DNA of 64,000 bases, taken from NCBI GenBank assembly GCA_903876735.1, contig CAIRAW010000077.1:1-64000 (forward strand), in the 5' to 3' direction. The translations under genes and the position numbers were made by a program. The stretch comes from an uncultured beta proteobacterium (GTDB lineage Bacteria > Pseudomonadota > Gammaproteobacteria > Burkholderiales > Burkholderiaceae_C). Positions 35,887 through 44,286 of this stretch are shown piece by piece (position 1 is the stretch's first letter; each line of letters begins with the position of its first letter). A model generated the notes under the pieces. The model had not been told where the DNA came from. It did no database searches and saw nothing but the letters and a program-made list of their open reading frames with translations.

Positions 35887-36378
35887 ATGAAAATTCAAAT
35901 CGGCGTCGTCATGGGCTCCAGTTCCGACTGGGACACCATGCAGCATGCAGTCCACATTCTCCAACAGTTTGGCATCGCGCATGAAGCGCGCGTGCTTTCG
36001 GCGCATCGCATGCCTGACGACATGTTCGCCTATGCCGAGGGTGCGCGTGCCAATGGCCTTAAAGCCATCATCGCCGGCGCCGGCGGCGCGGCGCATCTGC
36101 CGGGCATGCTGGCGGCCAAGACCACAGTGCCGGTGCTGGGCGTGCCGGTGGCGAGTCGCCATTTGTCGGGCGTTGATTCGCTGCACAGCATCGTGCAGAT
36201 GCCCAAAGGCGTTCCGGTGGCCACCTTCGCCATCGGCGCTGCCGGGGCCGCCAATGCTGCCCTCTTTGCCGTTGCCATGCTGGCCAATGAGAACGCGGCG
36301 CTGCGCGCCAAGCTTGACGCCTTTCGCGCCGAACAAACCGAGGTGGCGCGCAGCATGACGCTGCCGCCGGTGCTATGA
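35887..36378 (+). CDS. purE: N5-carboxyaminoimidazole ribonucleotide mutase
   Basis: A 163-residue class I PurE that converts N5-CAIR to CAIR in purine synthesis. Motifs: [52 protein letters not shown] and the substrate block [22 protein letters not shown] at 35887 begins the conserved region ([10 protein letters not shown]). It overlaps purK by four bases, the usual translationally coupled purEK pair, and diverges from the thioredoxin gene. Confidence 0.97.
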   Translation: MKIQIGVVMGSSSDWDTMQHAVHILQQFGIAHEARVLSAHRMPDDMFAYAEGARANGLKAIIAGAGGAAHLPGMLAAKTTVPVLGVPVASRHLSGVDSLHSIVQMPKGVPVATFAIGAAGAANAALFAVAMLANENAALRAKLDAFRAEQTEVARSMTLPPVL

Positions 36379-37547
36379 GCGGCTCCACACTTTTGCCGGG
36401 TACGTCGGACAGTGGCCAGCAAATCACGCTCGGCGTCATGGGCGGCGGCCAGTTGGGCCGCATGTTTGTGCAGTCGGCGCAGGCCATGGGCTATTTCACG
36501 GCGGTGCTCGACCCTGACGTCATCAGCCCGGCCGGACTGGTCAGCCATTACCACATCCAGACCGACTACCTTGATGAACTTGGTCTGGCGCAACTGATCC
36601 AGCGCTGCGCCGCCATCACCACCGAGTTTGAGAACGTGCCGGCGCCGGCCCTGTTCACGCTGGGCGCGGCGCGTCGGGTCTCTCCCGGCGCCGAGGCGGT
36701 TGGCATTGCGCAGGACCGGATCAAGGAAAAGGCGCATTTTGTGCGCTGCGGCGTGCCCTGCGCGCCCTATGCCGTGATCGAGACCGCGGACCAGGTGGCG
36801 GCCGTGCGCGATGATCTGCTGCCCGGCATCCTGAAAACGGCGCGCCTGGGCTACGACGGCAAGGGCCAGCAGCGCGTAACCAATCGAGCCGAGTTGGCTG
36901 CCGCCTGGGACGCGCTCAAGGGCGTGCCCTGCGTGCTCGAGAAAATGCTGCCGCTCAAGGCCGAATGTTCGGTGATCGTGGCGCGCGGTGCTGACGGCGC
37001 GTGCGTCAATCTGCCGCTGCAACTCAATCTGCACCGCGAGGGCATCCTGGCCGTGACCGAGGCCTTTGACGGCAATTTGCCGGCGCCGCTGGTGGCGCAG
37101 GCCATCGCCGCAACGCGCGCCATTGCCGAACAGCTGCAGTACGTCGGCGTGCTGTGTGTTGAGTTCTTCGTGCTGCAGGATGACTCCTTGGTCGTCAACG
37201 AGATGGCTCCGCGCCCGCACAACAGCGGGCACTACAGCCTGGACGCCTGCGACCTCTCGCAGTTCGACCTGCAGGTGCGAACCCTGGCCGGCTTGCCGCT
37301 GTTGCAACCGCGCCAGCACAGCCCGGCCATCATGCTCAACCTGCTCGGTGATTTGTGGATCAACGGGGCAACACCACCCTGGGACCAGGTGCTGGCGCTG
37401 CCGGGCGCGCATCTGCACCTGTACGGCAAGCTCAAGGCCAGCAAGGGCCGCAAGATGGGGCATCTGACGCTTACCGGCGCCAGCGTGGCGCAGGTGCGCG
37501 CCACAGCCCTGCAAGCGGCAGGCCTGCTCGGCATTGCGCCATTCTGA
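36375..37547 (+). CDS. purK: N5-carboxyaminoimidazole ribonucleotide synthase
   Basis: A 390-residue ATP-grasp enzyme that carboxylates AIR to N5-CAIR using ATP and bicarbonate, feeding PurE. It starts with a short non-conserved extension, then [13 protein letters not shown], the [13 protein letters not shown] segment, the ATP-grasp core [15 protein letters not shown] and [15 protein letters not shown], and the C-terminal [18 protein letters not shown] block. It overlaps purE by four bases and is followed ten bases later by the Sua5-type gene. Confidence 0.97.
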   Translation: MSGSTLLPGTSDSGQQITLGVMGGGQLGRMFVQSAQAMGYFTAVLDPDVISPAGLVSHYHIQTDYLDELGLAQLIQRCAAITTEFENVPAPALFTLGAARRVSPGAEAVGIAQDRIKEKAHFVRCGVPCAPYAVIETADQVAAVRDDLLPGILKTARLGYDGKGQQRVTNRAELAAAWDALKGVPCVLEKMLPLKAECSVIVARGADGACVNLPLQLNLHREGILAVTEAFDGNLPAPLVAQAIAATRAIAEQLQYVGVLCVEFFVLQDDSLVVNEMAPRPHNSGHYSLDACDLSQFDLQVRTLAGLPLLQPRQHSPAIMLNLLGDLWINGATPPWDQVLALPGAHLHLYGKLKASKGRKMGHLTLTGASVAQVRATALQAAGLLGIAPF

Positions 37548-37557
37548 GGCCACGCGG

Positions 37558-38589
37558 ATGATTCTGGACGGACGCGGCGCAGGTGCGATCAAAGCTGCGG
37601 CGCAGGCGATCGCGGCTGGTGAACTGGTGGGCCTGCCGACCGAGACCGTCTATGGTCTGGCCGCCAACGCCGACGACGCGGCGGCCATCGCCAAAATATT
37701 TGCCGCAAAGGGCCGCCCGGCCGACCACCCGCTGATCGTGCACGTGCCCAATGCCAGCAGCGTGGCGCACTTTGCATCCGAGGTTCCGGACTTTGCCAAG
37801 GCGCTGATCCAGGCCTTCTGGCCGGGTCCGCTGACGCTGATCCTGCCGCGCCGGCCCGGCGTTGCCGCCGCCGCTGCCGGTGGTCAGGGTTCGGTCGGCT
37901 TGCGCTGCCCATCGCATCCGGTGGCGCAGGCCTTGCTCAAAGCCTGTATGGCACCCGATCAAGTCGGCGCGAAACCGGTGTGGGGCATCGCTGCGCCAAG
38001 CGCCAACCTGTTCGGCCGCGTCAGCCCGACCACGGCGCGGCATGTGCAAGACGAGTTCGGTGAGGCCCTGCTGGTGCTCGATGGCGGCGCGTGCAGTGTC
38101 GGCATCGAGTCCACCATCATCGACTGCACGCGCGGCGTGCCGGTGCTGCTGCGTCCCGGGGCCGTGACGAGCCAACAGGTGCAGGCCGTCTGCGGCATCG
38201 CGGTGGTGTCGAAAGAAGCGATGCAGGCGCTCGATCAGCCCGCGCCGCGCGCGTCGGGCACGCTCGAATCACACTACGCCCCGAATGCCAAACTGCGCCT
38301 GATGGACGCCAAGGCACTGCAGACTGCGCTCGATCTGCTGGGCCGTGACGTTGACGCAGGCGCCGGCGCGCCCGTCATCGCCACCTATTCACGAGCCATC
38401 CTGAAGACGCCCTCCGCCACGGTACTGCGCAAGCGCATGCCCGACGATGCGGCGGCCACGGCACAGCAGTTGTTCGCCGTGTTGCGCGCGTTCGACGCCC
38501 AGGGTGTGAAGCTGATCTGGATCGAGACGCCGCCCGATGATGCTGCCTGGGACGGCGTGCGCGATCGCTTGCAGCGGGCTGCTGCCTGA
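37558..38589 (+). CDS. tsaC2: L-threonylcarbamoyladenylate synthase, Sua5 type
   Basis: A 343-residue enzyme making threonylcarbamoyl-AMP from Thr, bicarbonate and ATP for t6A37 tRNA modification. The YrdC domain (1-200) has GELVGLPTETVYGLAANA, IFAAKGRPADHPLIVHV, FWPGPLTLIL, APSANLFGRVSPT and SVGIESTIIDCT. The linker ASGTLESHYAPNA and a C-terminal Rossmann-like domain mark the longer Sua5 form rather than the short TsaC. ATG at 37558 begins MILDGRGAG. It is likely cotranscribed with purEK. Confidence 0.92.
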   Translation: MILDGRGAGAIKAAAQAIAAGELVGLPTETVYGLAANADDAAAIAKIFAAKGRPADHPLIVHVPNASSVAHFASEVPDFAKALIQAFWPGPLTLILPRRPGVAAAAAGGQGSVGLRCPSHPVAQALLKACMAPDQVGAKPVWGIAAPSANLFGRVSPTTARHVQDEFGEALLVLDGGACSVGIESTIIDCTRGVPVLLRPGAVTSQQVQAVCGIAVVSKEAMQALDQPAPRASGTLESHYAPNAKLRLMDAKALQTALDLLGRDVDAGAGAPVIATYSRAILKTPSATVLRKRMPDDAAATAQQLFAVLRAFDAQGVKLIWIETPPDDAAWDGVRDRLQRAAA

Positions 38590-38591
38590 AC

Positions 38592-40799
38592 TCAGTTCGG
38601 CACCCGCGCCAGCAGCGCCTCGAATTCCGGCACCGGCAGTGCCTGGCTGAACAAATGGCCCTGGTAGTGGTGGCAGCCCAGGGCGGCCAGTAAAACGCGC
38701 TGCGCTTCGGTTTCCACGCCTTCCGCGATCACGTGCAGACCCATGCTGTCCGCCAGCGCAAGCACCATTCTGGCAATGGCCAGGACATCAGGATCAACCA
38801 GGATGTCGCGCACAAACTCCTGTGCGATCTTGAGTTGCGCCAGCGGCAGACGTTTCAGGCACGCGAGTGATGAATAACCGGTGCCAAAATCGTCCAGCGA
38901 AAAACTGACACCCACATCCTTTAGCACGTTCATTTGGGTGATGACGCCTTCAAGGTTGCTGAACAGCACGCTCTCCGTGAGCTCGAATTTGAGCCGCCCC
39001 GGATTGGCGCCGGTGCGCGCCAGCACCTCCAGCACCTGATCGACAAAGTCGCTCTGGTGGAACTGGCGTGCGCTGACGTTGATTGCCATGGTCAGGTGCG
39101 CGGTGCTGGCTTGGGTCGCCCAGCGCGCCAATTGGGTGCAGGCGGTTTCCAGCACCCACAAGCCCAGCGGTACGATCTGGCCGATTTTTTCCGCCTTTCG
39201 GATGAAGGTCGCTGGCTGCACCCAGCCGCGTTTCGGATGCTGCCAGCGCAACAGTGCTTCAACGCCGGTGATTTCACCCAGAGTATTGATTTGCGGCTGG
39301 TAATGGACGCAAAACTGCTGCTTCTGGATGGCTTCGCGCAAGTCGTATTCAAGAACCAGACGGTTTGCAAGCTCGATTTGCATCTCGGGATCGAAGAAAC
39401 ACGCGGTGTTGCGGCCAGCGTCCTTGGCCTTGTACATGGCCAGATCGGCCCATTTGAGGATTTCATCGCTCGTGTTTTCGTGACCCAGAAACAGGCTCAC
39501 GCCAATGCTGACGGTGCACCGGTGCTCGATGACTTTTTTCAGGCCGAAGGCATCGGAGGGGGTCTGCAAGACATAGGGGTTGGCCAGAGTGCTGCGAATT
39601 TTGTCAGCAACCAGGTCAACTTTGATCCGTGCCTGTTCCTTGTCAGATGCCAGGTCGTCCAGCAGCACGACGAACTCATCGCCACCAAAACGCGCCACCG
39701 TGTCAATCTGACGCACACCGTCCTTGAGTCGCTTGGCCACTTCTACCAGCAGCAAGTCGCCCACGCCGTGGCCATGCTCATCATTGAGCGGTTTGAAGTT
39801 GTCCAGGTCCAGAAAAATCAGGGCGCCATAGTTTCCGCTGCGTTGACCTGCCAGCATGGACTGGGTCAGTCGGTCTCTTAGCAGCATTCGGTTCGCGAGA
39901 CGCGTCAGCGGGTCATAGTAGGCCATTTCACGCACCAGCTCTTCGGTTCGCCAGCGCTCGGTGATGTCGCGGTGAAATGCCTGGATCAGGCGCCTGCCAT
40001 CGGCAGTAATCAGGCTTGACGACACCTCGAGGACCAGCACACGCCCGTCTTTGTGGTAGTGCGTTACATTGAACGTGAGCACCTCCCCGGCAAGAATGCG
40101 CTCCAGTCTTGCCGGCAGCCCCTGCAGGGTTTCGGGGGTGTCCAGATTACGCAGGTGCAAGCCGGCCATCTCGGCTTCCGTATAGCCGTGCATACTGGCA
40201 AAGGCCTTGTTCACTGCCAGCAGTGTTCCGTCTTCAGACAGAATCAGAATGCCGTCGGTGGCACGGTCAAACAGGAGGCGGTAACGCTCCTCGCTGGCTT
40301 TGAGCTCTTCCTCAATCTGCTTGCGCTCGGTGATATCACGCACGATGCTGATCGCGTTGTCCCGGGTTGACGGCGCTATGCGGGCCTCAAAATACTTTTC
40401 CTGCCCCTGGACGGCGAGCGAGTAGTTCAAGCTTTGCACCGTTTTTGAATCCAGTGCCTTGACCGAGGCCCCCATCACCAGGTCTGCCGTTGGTTGCGGC
40501 AAAACATCGTGGACAGTTCGGTGCAGAAAAACCTCCGACGGCGCAAAAAGCAGACTCTGATCCGACGCCTTTACGTCCAGAAATTGACCGGCCCGGTTGG
40601 TGGTGAATATGAGATCCGGTATTGCGTTGAGCAGTGCCTCGCTTTTCTGCACGACTTCTCGCAACTCTTCATTCTGTATCGCCAGTCTGGACTGGTGCGC
40701 GCGTGGCAGCTTTAAGGCGCGCTGCAGCCCTGCAGCAGGCGCTGCCGTGGCGCGCGGGCGCAACTTCCGGCCAGCACGCAGCTCTTGGGCGTTAGGCAT
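38592..40799 (-). CDS. PAS-PAS-GGDEF-EAL signalling protein
   Basis: A 735-residue cytoplasmic protein with no clear membrane helix. After a basic N-terminus and short coil come two PAS domains (about 55-165 and 170-290), a diguanylate cyclase domain with intact FGGDEFVVLL, and a c-di-GMP phosphodiesterase domain with VEALLRW, ELTESVLF, SLDDFGTGYSS and AEGVETEAQ. In the EAL domain the usual LKIDxxFV reads LKIAQEFV, replacing a conserved Asp with Ala, which may weaken or abolish hydrolysis. The gene is convergent with the Sua5 gene. Confidence 0.9.
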   Translation of the reverse strand: MPNAQELRAGRKLRPRATAAPAAGLQRALKLPRAHQSRLAIQNEELREVVQKSEALLNAIPDLIFTTNRAGQFLDVKASDQSLLFAPSEVFLHRTVHDVLPQPTADLVMGASVKALDSKTVQSLNYSLAVQGQEKYFEARIAPSTRDNAISIVRDITERKQIEEELKASEERYRLLFDRATDGILILSEDGTLLAVNKAFASMHGYTEAEMAGLHLRNLDTPETLQGLPARLERILAGEVLTFNVTHYHKDGRVLVLEVSSSLITADGRRLIQAFHRDITERWRTEELVREMAYYDPLTRLANRMLLRDRLTQSMLAGQRSGNYGALIFLDLDNFKPLNDEHGHGVGDLLLVEVAKRLKDGVRQIDTVARFGGDEFVVLLDDLASDKEQARIKVDLVADKIRSTLANPYVLQTPSDAFGLKKVIEHRCTVSIGVSLFLGHENTSDEILKWADLAMYKAKDAGRNTACFFDPEMQIELANRLVLEYDLREAIQKQQFCVHYQPQINTLGEITGVEALLRWQHPKRGWVQPATFIRKAEKIGQIVPLGLWVLETACTQLARWATQASTAHLTMAINVSARQFHQSDFVDQVLEVLARTGANPGRLKFELTESVLFSNLEGVITQMNVLKDVGVSFSLDDFGTGYSSLACLKRLPLAQLKIAQEFVRDILVDPDVLAIARMVLALADSMGLHVIAEGVETEAQRVLLAALGCHHYQGHLFSQALPVPEFEALLARVPN

Positions 40800-41111
40800 G
40801 CCGAACCATTCGCAGCGGGTTCGGTGCTTCAAGCGTGAGGACCGACCCGGTGAGCGGCACAGCCGTCGACCTTGGCGGGCACCAGCATGAGAAAGTTAGG
40901 GTAATTCGCAAAGCGCTGGTCCAGAAGAGTTTGGCTGAAAGGTTATTGGTATCTGTGATGATGGTGGTAATTTTTAATGTGACTTGTCAGTTGCTGTTTG
41001 ACCGGATCAAGAGGCAAGGTGATGTTCTTGATTGATGAAAACACCAACCGCCATTCGACGCTTGAGGAGCTATTGTTTCCTTGCGCCGATTCAGATTAAA
41101 GTGGTAGAGCA
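40800..41111. other. Intergenic stretch, no feature recognised
   Basis: About 310 bases between the PAS-GGDEF-EAL gene and the PilZ gene, more AT-rich than its surroundings around 40950-41100. Both genes are on the minus strand, so this holds the promoter region of the GGDEF-EAL gene. No open frame with domain support, clear terminator or repeat was found. Confidence 0.4.
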
Positions 41112-41501
41112 TCAGGCTGCGGCTGCGAGCCTATCGGTTGCGCTCAATTCCGACTCAATCAGTTTGACCGCCACAGATTTTTTCAGGCCGTGCTCCTCGG
41201 TTCTGACAATGCTGCCCTTGCACTTGAGCAGCAGGGTCTCTGTGCCTTTATTGAGTGTGATGACAAAGCTGATGTCGCCGCCAAGGACGTAACTGGTATC
41301 AACTTCAAAACAGATGCCGCTGGCGCTGATATCGCGCGTCAACCCGCTTGCAGCCCCAAGTGTGACCGGGAGCTTGGTTCTGACGCGTGCCTCGAGGCGC
41401 TGATTGTTTTGAGTCGGCATGGACTGGTCGATCTGCTGCAATTCACTGAAACCAAAACGAATGCTTTGTTGCTCAAGGAATCGTACTACGGCTTGAATCA
41501 T
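41112..41501 (-). CDS. PilZ domain protein
   Basis: A protein of about 129 residues. From NQRLEARVRTKLPVTL onwards it has the PilZ barrel pattern, including the N-terminal Arg cluster and the GLTRDISASGICFEV segment that corresponds to the D/NxSxxG c-di-GMP-binding motif. Such proteins act as c-di-GMP receptors. The N-terminus is uncertain: ATG at 41501 gives 27 residues before the PilZ part, while ATG at 41420 starts just before it, and neither has a good ribosome site. It lies between a c-di-GMP enzyme and a LuxR-type regulator. Confidence 0.75.
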   Translation of the reverse strand: MIQAVVRFLEQQSIRFGFSELQQIDQSMPTQNNQRLEARVRTKLPVTLGAASGLTRDISASGICFEVDTSYVLGGDISFVITLNKGTETLLLKCKGSIVRTEEHGLKKSVAVKLIESELSATDRLAAAA

Positions 41502-41735
41502 TTTGCGTGGGTGTATCGCGTAAGGGCTTGTAACACCTGCCCAGGGACCGACCACCAGCGCTGACCTTCAGGGCGCGCATGCCGCACCGCCCGGCCAAGC
41601 CGCCCACTCTTGTAAGGCCTTGTGCACGCGAAAAGAGCGCCGGACAAACGGGATAAACATCATTCCTTGTAGGTGATTTTTATCCTTTGCTTCAGTGCAA
41701 AAAAAAGTCTGAAAAACCTACCCGGAAAAGGAGGG

Positions 41736-42437
41736 TTATACCGTTTTGTGCGGTGCTTGCGAGGCCATGGCCTGGCGCTGGGCCAGGCCGTTCTCAAAGG
41801 CATAGGCAACCAGGCCGTGGCGGTTGGCCACGCCGAGTTTGCCGTAGATGGCGGTCAGGTGGTTGCGCAAGGTACTCTCGCTGATGTGCAGTTTTTCCGC
41901 AATGGCTTTGCCGGGGTCGCCGTTGCTGCGCATGATGCAGGCAACAATTTCCTGTTCCCGATCGGTCAGCTGTGCCGCCTTGTCGTCGGTACCGTCAGCG
42001 GCTTTCTTGTTGCCGATGCTTGAGAACACAACAAAGACGCGTCCGGTCGCTTCATGGTTGAGCCAGATTTGCCCTTCGTGGATTTTCTGCAAGGCGTTGA
42101 ACAGCATTTCAGGCGTGGTGTCTTTGTCGATCATGCCGCGGGCACCAAGCACGATGGCCTGGTCTTGCTGTTCGTGGTTTTCCGTGCGTGTGAGCAGCAG
42201 GATCTTGGCCCGTGATACGCCATGCAGGGCGCGGATCAGGTTCATGGCCGGTTCGGCACCGCTGTCAAAGTCCAGCAGCACCACATCGGCAGCTGTCTTG
42301 CTGATGAGTGCCTCGGCGTTGTCCATGGAAGTTGCCGAGCCCGCCAGTGTGAAACGGCGCGGCTGGGATTCGACGAGTTCCGTCAGACGTTGCAACAACA
42401 GTCGAAAATTGCTAATTACCAGAACACGGATCGGCAC
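41736..42437 (-). CDS. LuxR-type regulator with degenerate receiver domain
   Basis: About 233 residues. The N-terminal domain resembles a NarL-type receiver and keeps the phospho-acceptor-like Asp in VVLLDFDSG, the Thr in LLLTRTEN and the Lys in GMIDKD, but the acidic pair normally following the first strand is replaced (VLVISNFRLLL), so Mg2+-dependent phosphorylation is doubtful. The C-terminal LuxR HTH has LTDREQEIVACIM and ISESTLRNHLTAIYGKLG. A GTG start at 42437 is preferred because GGGGGA lies six bases upstream; ATGs at 42455 and 42482 lack such a site. Confidence 0.82.
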   Translation of the reverse strand: MPIRVLVISNFRLLLQRLTELVESQPRRFTLAGSATSMDNAEALISKTAADVVLLDFDSGAEPAMNLIRALHGVSRAKILLLTRTENHEQQDQAIVLGARGMIDKDTTPEMLFNALQKIHEGQIWLNHEATGRVFVVFSSIGNKKAADGTDDKAAQLTDREQEIVACIMRSNGDPGKAIAEKLHISESTLRNHLTAIYGKLGVANRHGLVAYAFENGLAQRQAMASQAPHKTV

Positions 42438-42602
42438 TTTGTTCCCCCAGAGCATTTTTTTTGGATCATATAGTACAAACATCCTGTGTGTATCGTACGA
42501 ACATTAACTGATCGGCGTCAACGCCTCCTCTGGCCCAACCGTTAAGTGCCTCTGCTGGCGATCTTTCCGATCGTGCAGAGCAACCCCCTCGTAGGAAATA
42601 CC

Positions 42603-42845
42603 ATGAAAAAACTGATCGCCCTCGTTTCTATTTTGTCGGCCTTTGCCGCGTCAAGCTTCGCCCAAACCGCAGCGCCTTCGGCACCGGCACCGGCGCCGGC
42701 GCCTGCTGTTGCTGCAGCCAATGATTCCGCCGCACCGGCCAAGGCTGCCAAGGCTGCCAAGCCCGCCAAGGCCGCGAAGAAAGCCAAGCACGCTGGCAAG
42801 TCAACCAAGAAGGCCAAGAAAGCCAAGAAGGCAAAGGCCGCTTAA
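42603..42845 (+). CDS. Small exported Lys/Ala/Pro-rich protein
   Basis: An 80-residue protein with a clear signal peptide (MKKLIALVSILSAFAASSFAQ) followed by an Ala/Pro segment and a histone H1-like tail of repeated KAAK, KKAK and KAKK units. The mature part would be very basic and unstructured. Similar short exported Lys/Ala-rich proteins are seen in Burkholderiales without known function; binding to anionic envelope polymers or DNA is a guess. It diverges from the LuxR-type regulator and ends at a terminator shared with the efflux operon. Confidence 0.75.
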   Translation: MKKLIALVSILSAFAASSFAQTAAPSAPAPAPAPAVAAANDSAAPAKAAKAAKPAKAAKKAKHAGKSTKKAKKAKKAKAA

Positions 42846-42851
42846 ACCCCC

Positions 42852-42875
42852 AAGCGCCCCTCACCGGGCGCTTTT
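42852..42875. terminator. Hairpin terminator between convergent genes
   Basis: AAGCGCCC (42852-42859) pairs with GGGCGCTT (42866-42873) around a six-base loop and is followed by T residues, just after the small exported protein gene. The stem is symmetric with an A-rich left flank, so it may also serve the efflux operon, whose stop codon lies at 42874-42876 on the minus strand. Confidence 0.8.
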
Positions 42876-44286
42876 AGTTTGTGGGGTTCTGCGGGCTCCA
42901 GCCACCCCCCAGTACGCGGTACAGCGTGACCAGGTTTTGCTGGTACTGCGCCTGAGCCTGCACCAGCGCCTGCTGCGCCGCAAACAGGGAGCGCTGGGCA
43001 TCGAGTGCGTCGAGATAACTGGCCACACCATTGCGGTAACGCAACTCAGCCAGTTGGTAGCGGTCCTGCTCGGCCCGCACCAGCGCTTGCTGCGCGTGCA
43101 ACTGCTCGCCCAGCGTGGCGCGACCGGCCAGCGCGTCCGCCACCTCGCGGAAGGCGGACTGGATGGCGCGTTCGTACTGCGCCGTTGCGATGTCGCGGCT
43201 GACTTCGGCCACCCTTAAATTGCCCTGATTGCGCCCGGCATCAAACACCGGTTGCAGCAACTGCGGCGCAAAACTCCATCCGCCTGACCCTGCCTTGAAG
43301 AGGCCGCTGAGCTCATTGCTGACGCTGCCCAGACTGCCAGTCAGGGTGATGCGCGGAAAGAAGGCCGCGCGCGCCGCACCGATGCTGGCGTTGGCCGCGA
43401 TCAGCAATTGTTCGGCCTGGCGGATGTCGGGTCGGCGCACCAGCAGGTCCGAGGGCAGACCGGCTGCCAGTTCGGGCAGCGTGGACGGCGCGCTTATGGG
43501 CAGACCGGCAGGCAGCGTCGTTGGCAGTGCCTGGCCCAGCAGCAGCACAAGCGCGTTCTCGTCCAGCGCGCGCTGGCGTGTCACCTGGGCCAGTGCGACG
43601 CGGGCTGATTCGAGCAGCGACTCGGCCTGGCGCAGGTCGATCTGTGAACTCGCGCCATTGTCAAACCGCAGCTTGATCAAACGCAGAGAAGCTTCACGCG
43701 TGCGCAGCGTTTCGCGCGTCACACGCAGCAGTTCCTCGTCGCCCTGCAGCGCCAGGTAGTTATTGGCAACCGTCGCCACCAGGCTGATTTGCGCCGCCTT
43801 GCGCGCCTCCTCGGTCGCGAGGAATTGCGCGAGCGCGGCATCACCCAGGCTGCGCACGCGGCCGAACAGGTCGAGCTCATAGGCCGTCACCAGCACGCCA
43901 GCCGTGTAGGTGCTGCTGATGCCGCCCGCGCTGGTGGGCTGGCGTGAGCCGCTCAGACCCGCGTTCACGCTGGGCCACTGGTCGGCACGGCGGATGTCAA
44001 GTTGCGCGCGCGCCTGCTCGATGTTGAGCACGGCAATGCGAAGGTCGCGGTTGTTTGCCAGCGCCAGGGTGATCAGTTGCTTGAGGCGCGCGTCAACGAA
44101 GAACTCGCCCCAGGCGATATCCGGGCTGGCTGCGGGGCTGCTTGCGCTCGCGCTCCCGGGCGCAAAAGCGGGCGCGACCGGTGCGCCGGGGCGCTGGTAG
44201 TCCGGCGCCATCGAGCCACAAGCGCTCAGTATCAGCGCGAGCACGGCCGCGCTCACGCTTTTGAGTGGTTTGAGGTGCTGGCTCAT
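42874..44286 (-). CDS. RND efflux outer-membrane channel lipoprotein (NodT/OprM family)
   Basis: A 470-residue TolC-like outer-membrane factor. The signal peptide ends in the lipobox LSAC. Two repeated outer-membrane efflux domains with long alpha-helical barrel segments are visible (IEQARAQLDIRRADQWPSVNAGLSGSRQ region; VRRPDIRQAEQLLIAANASIGAARAAFFPRITLTGS, the signature of the family). It starts inside the last codons of the RND pump gene (four-base overlap) and is the third gene of the operon. Confidence 0.93.
   Translation of the reverse strand: MSQHLKPLKSVSAAVLALILSACGSMAPDYQRPGAPVAPAFAPGSASASSPAASPDIAWGEFFVDARLKQLITLALANNRDLRIAVLNIEQARAQLDIRRADQWPSVNAGLSGSRQPTSAGGISSTYTAGVLVTAYELDLFGRVRSLGDAALAQFLATEEARKAAQISLVATVANNYLALQGDEELLRVTRETLRTREASLRLIKLRFDNGASSQIDLRQAESLLESARVALAQVTRQRALDENALVLLLGQALPTTLPAGLPISAPSTLPELAAGLPSDLLVRRPDIRQAEQLLIAANASIGAARAAFFPRITLTGSLGSVSNELSGLFKAGSGGWSFAPQLLQPVFDAGRNQGNLRVAEVSRDIATAQYERAIQSAFREVADALAGRATLGEQLHAQQALVRAEQDRYQLAELRYRNGVASYLDALDAQRSLFAAQQALVQAQAQYQQNLVTLYRVLGGGWSPQNPTN

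Noticed and set aside
36030..37592. 520-codon open frame on the minus strand across purE and purK
   Set aside because: Antisense to translationally coupled purEK; composition is typical of shadow frames.
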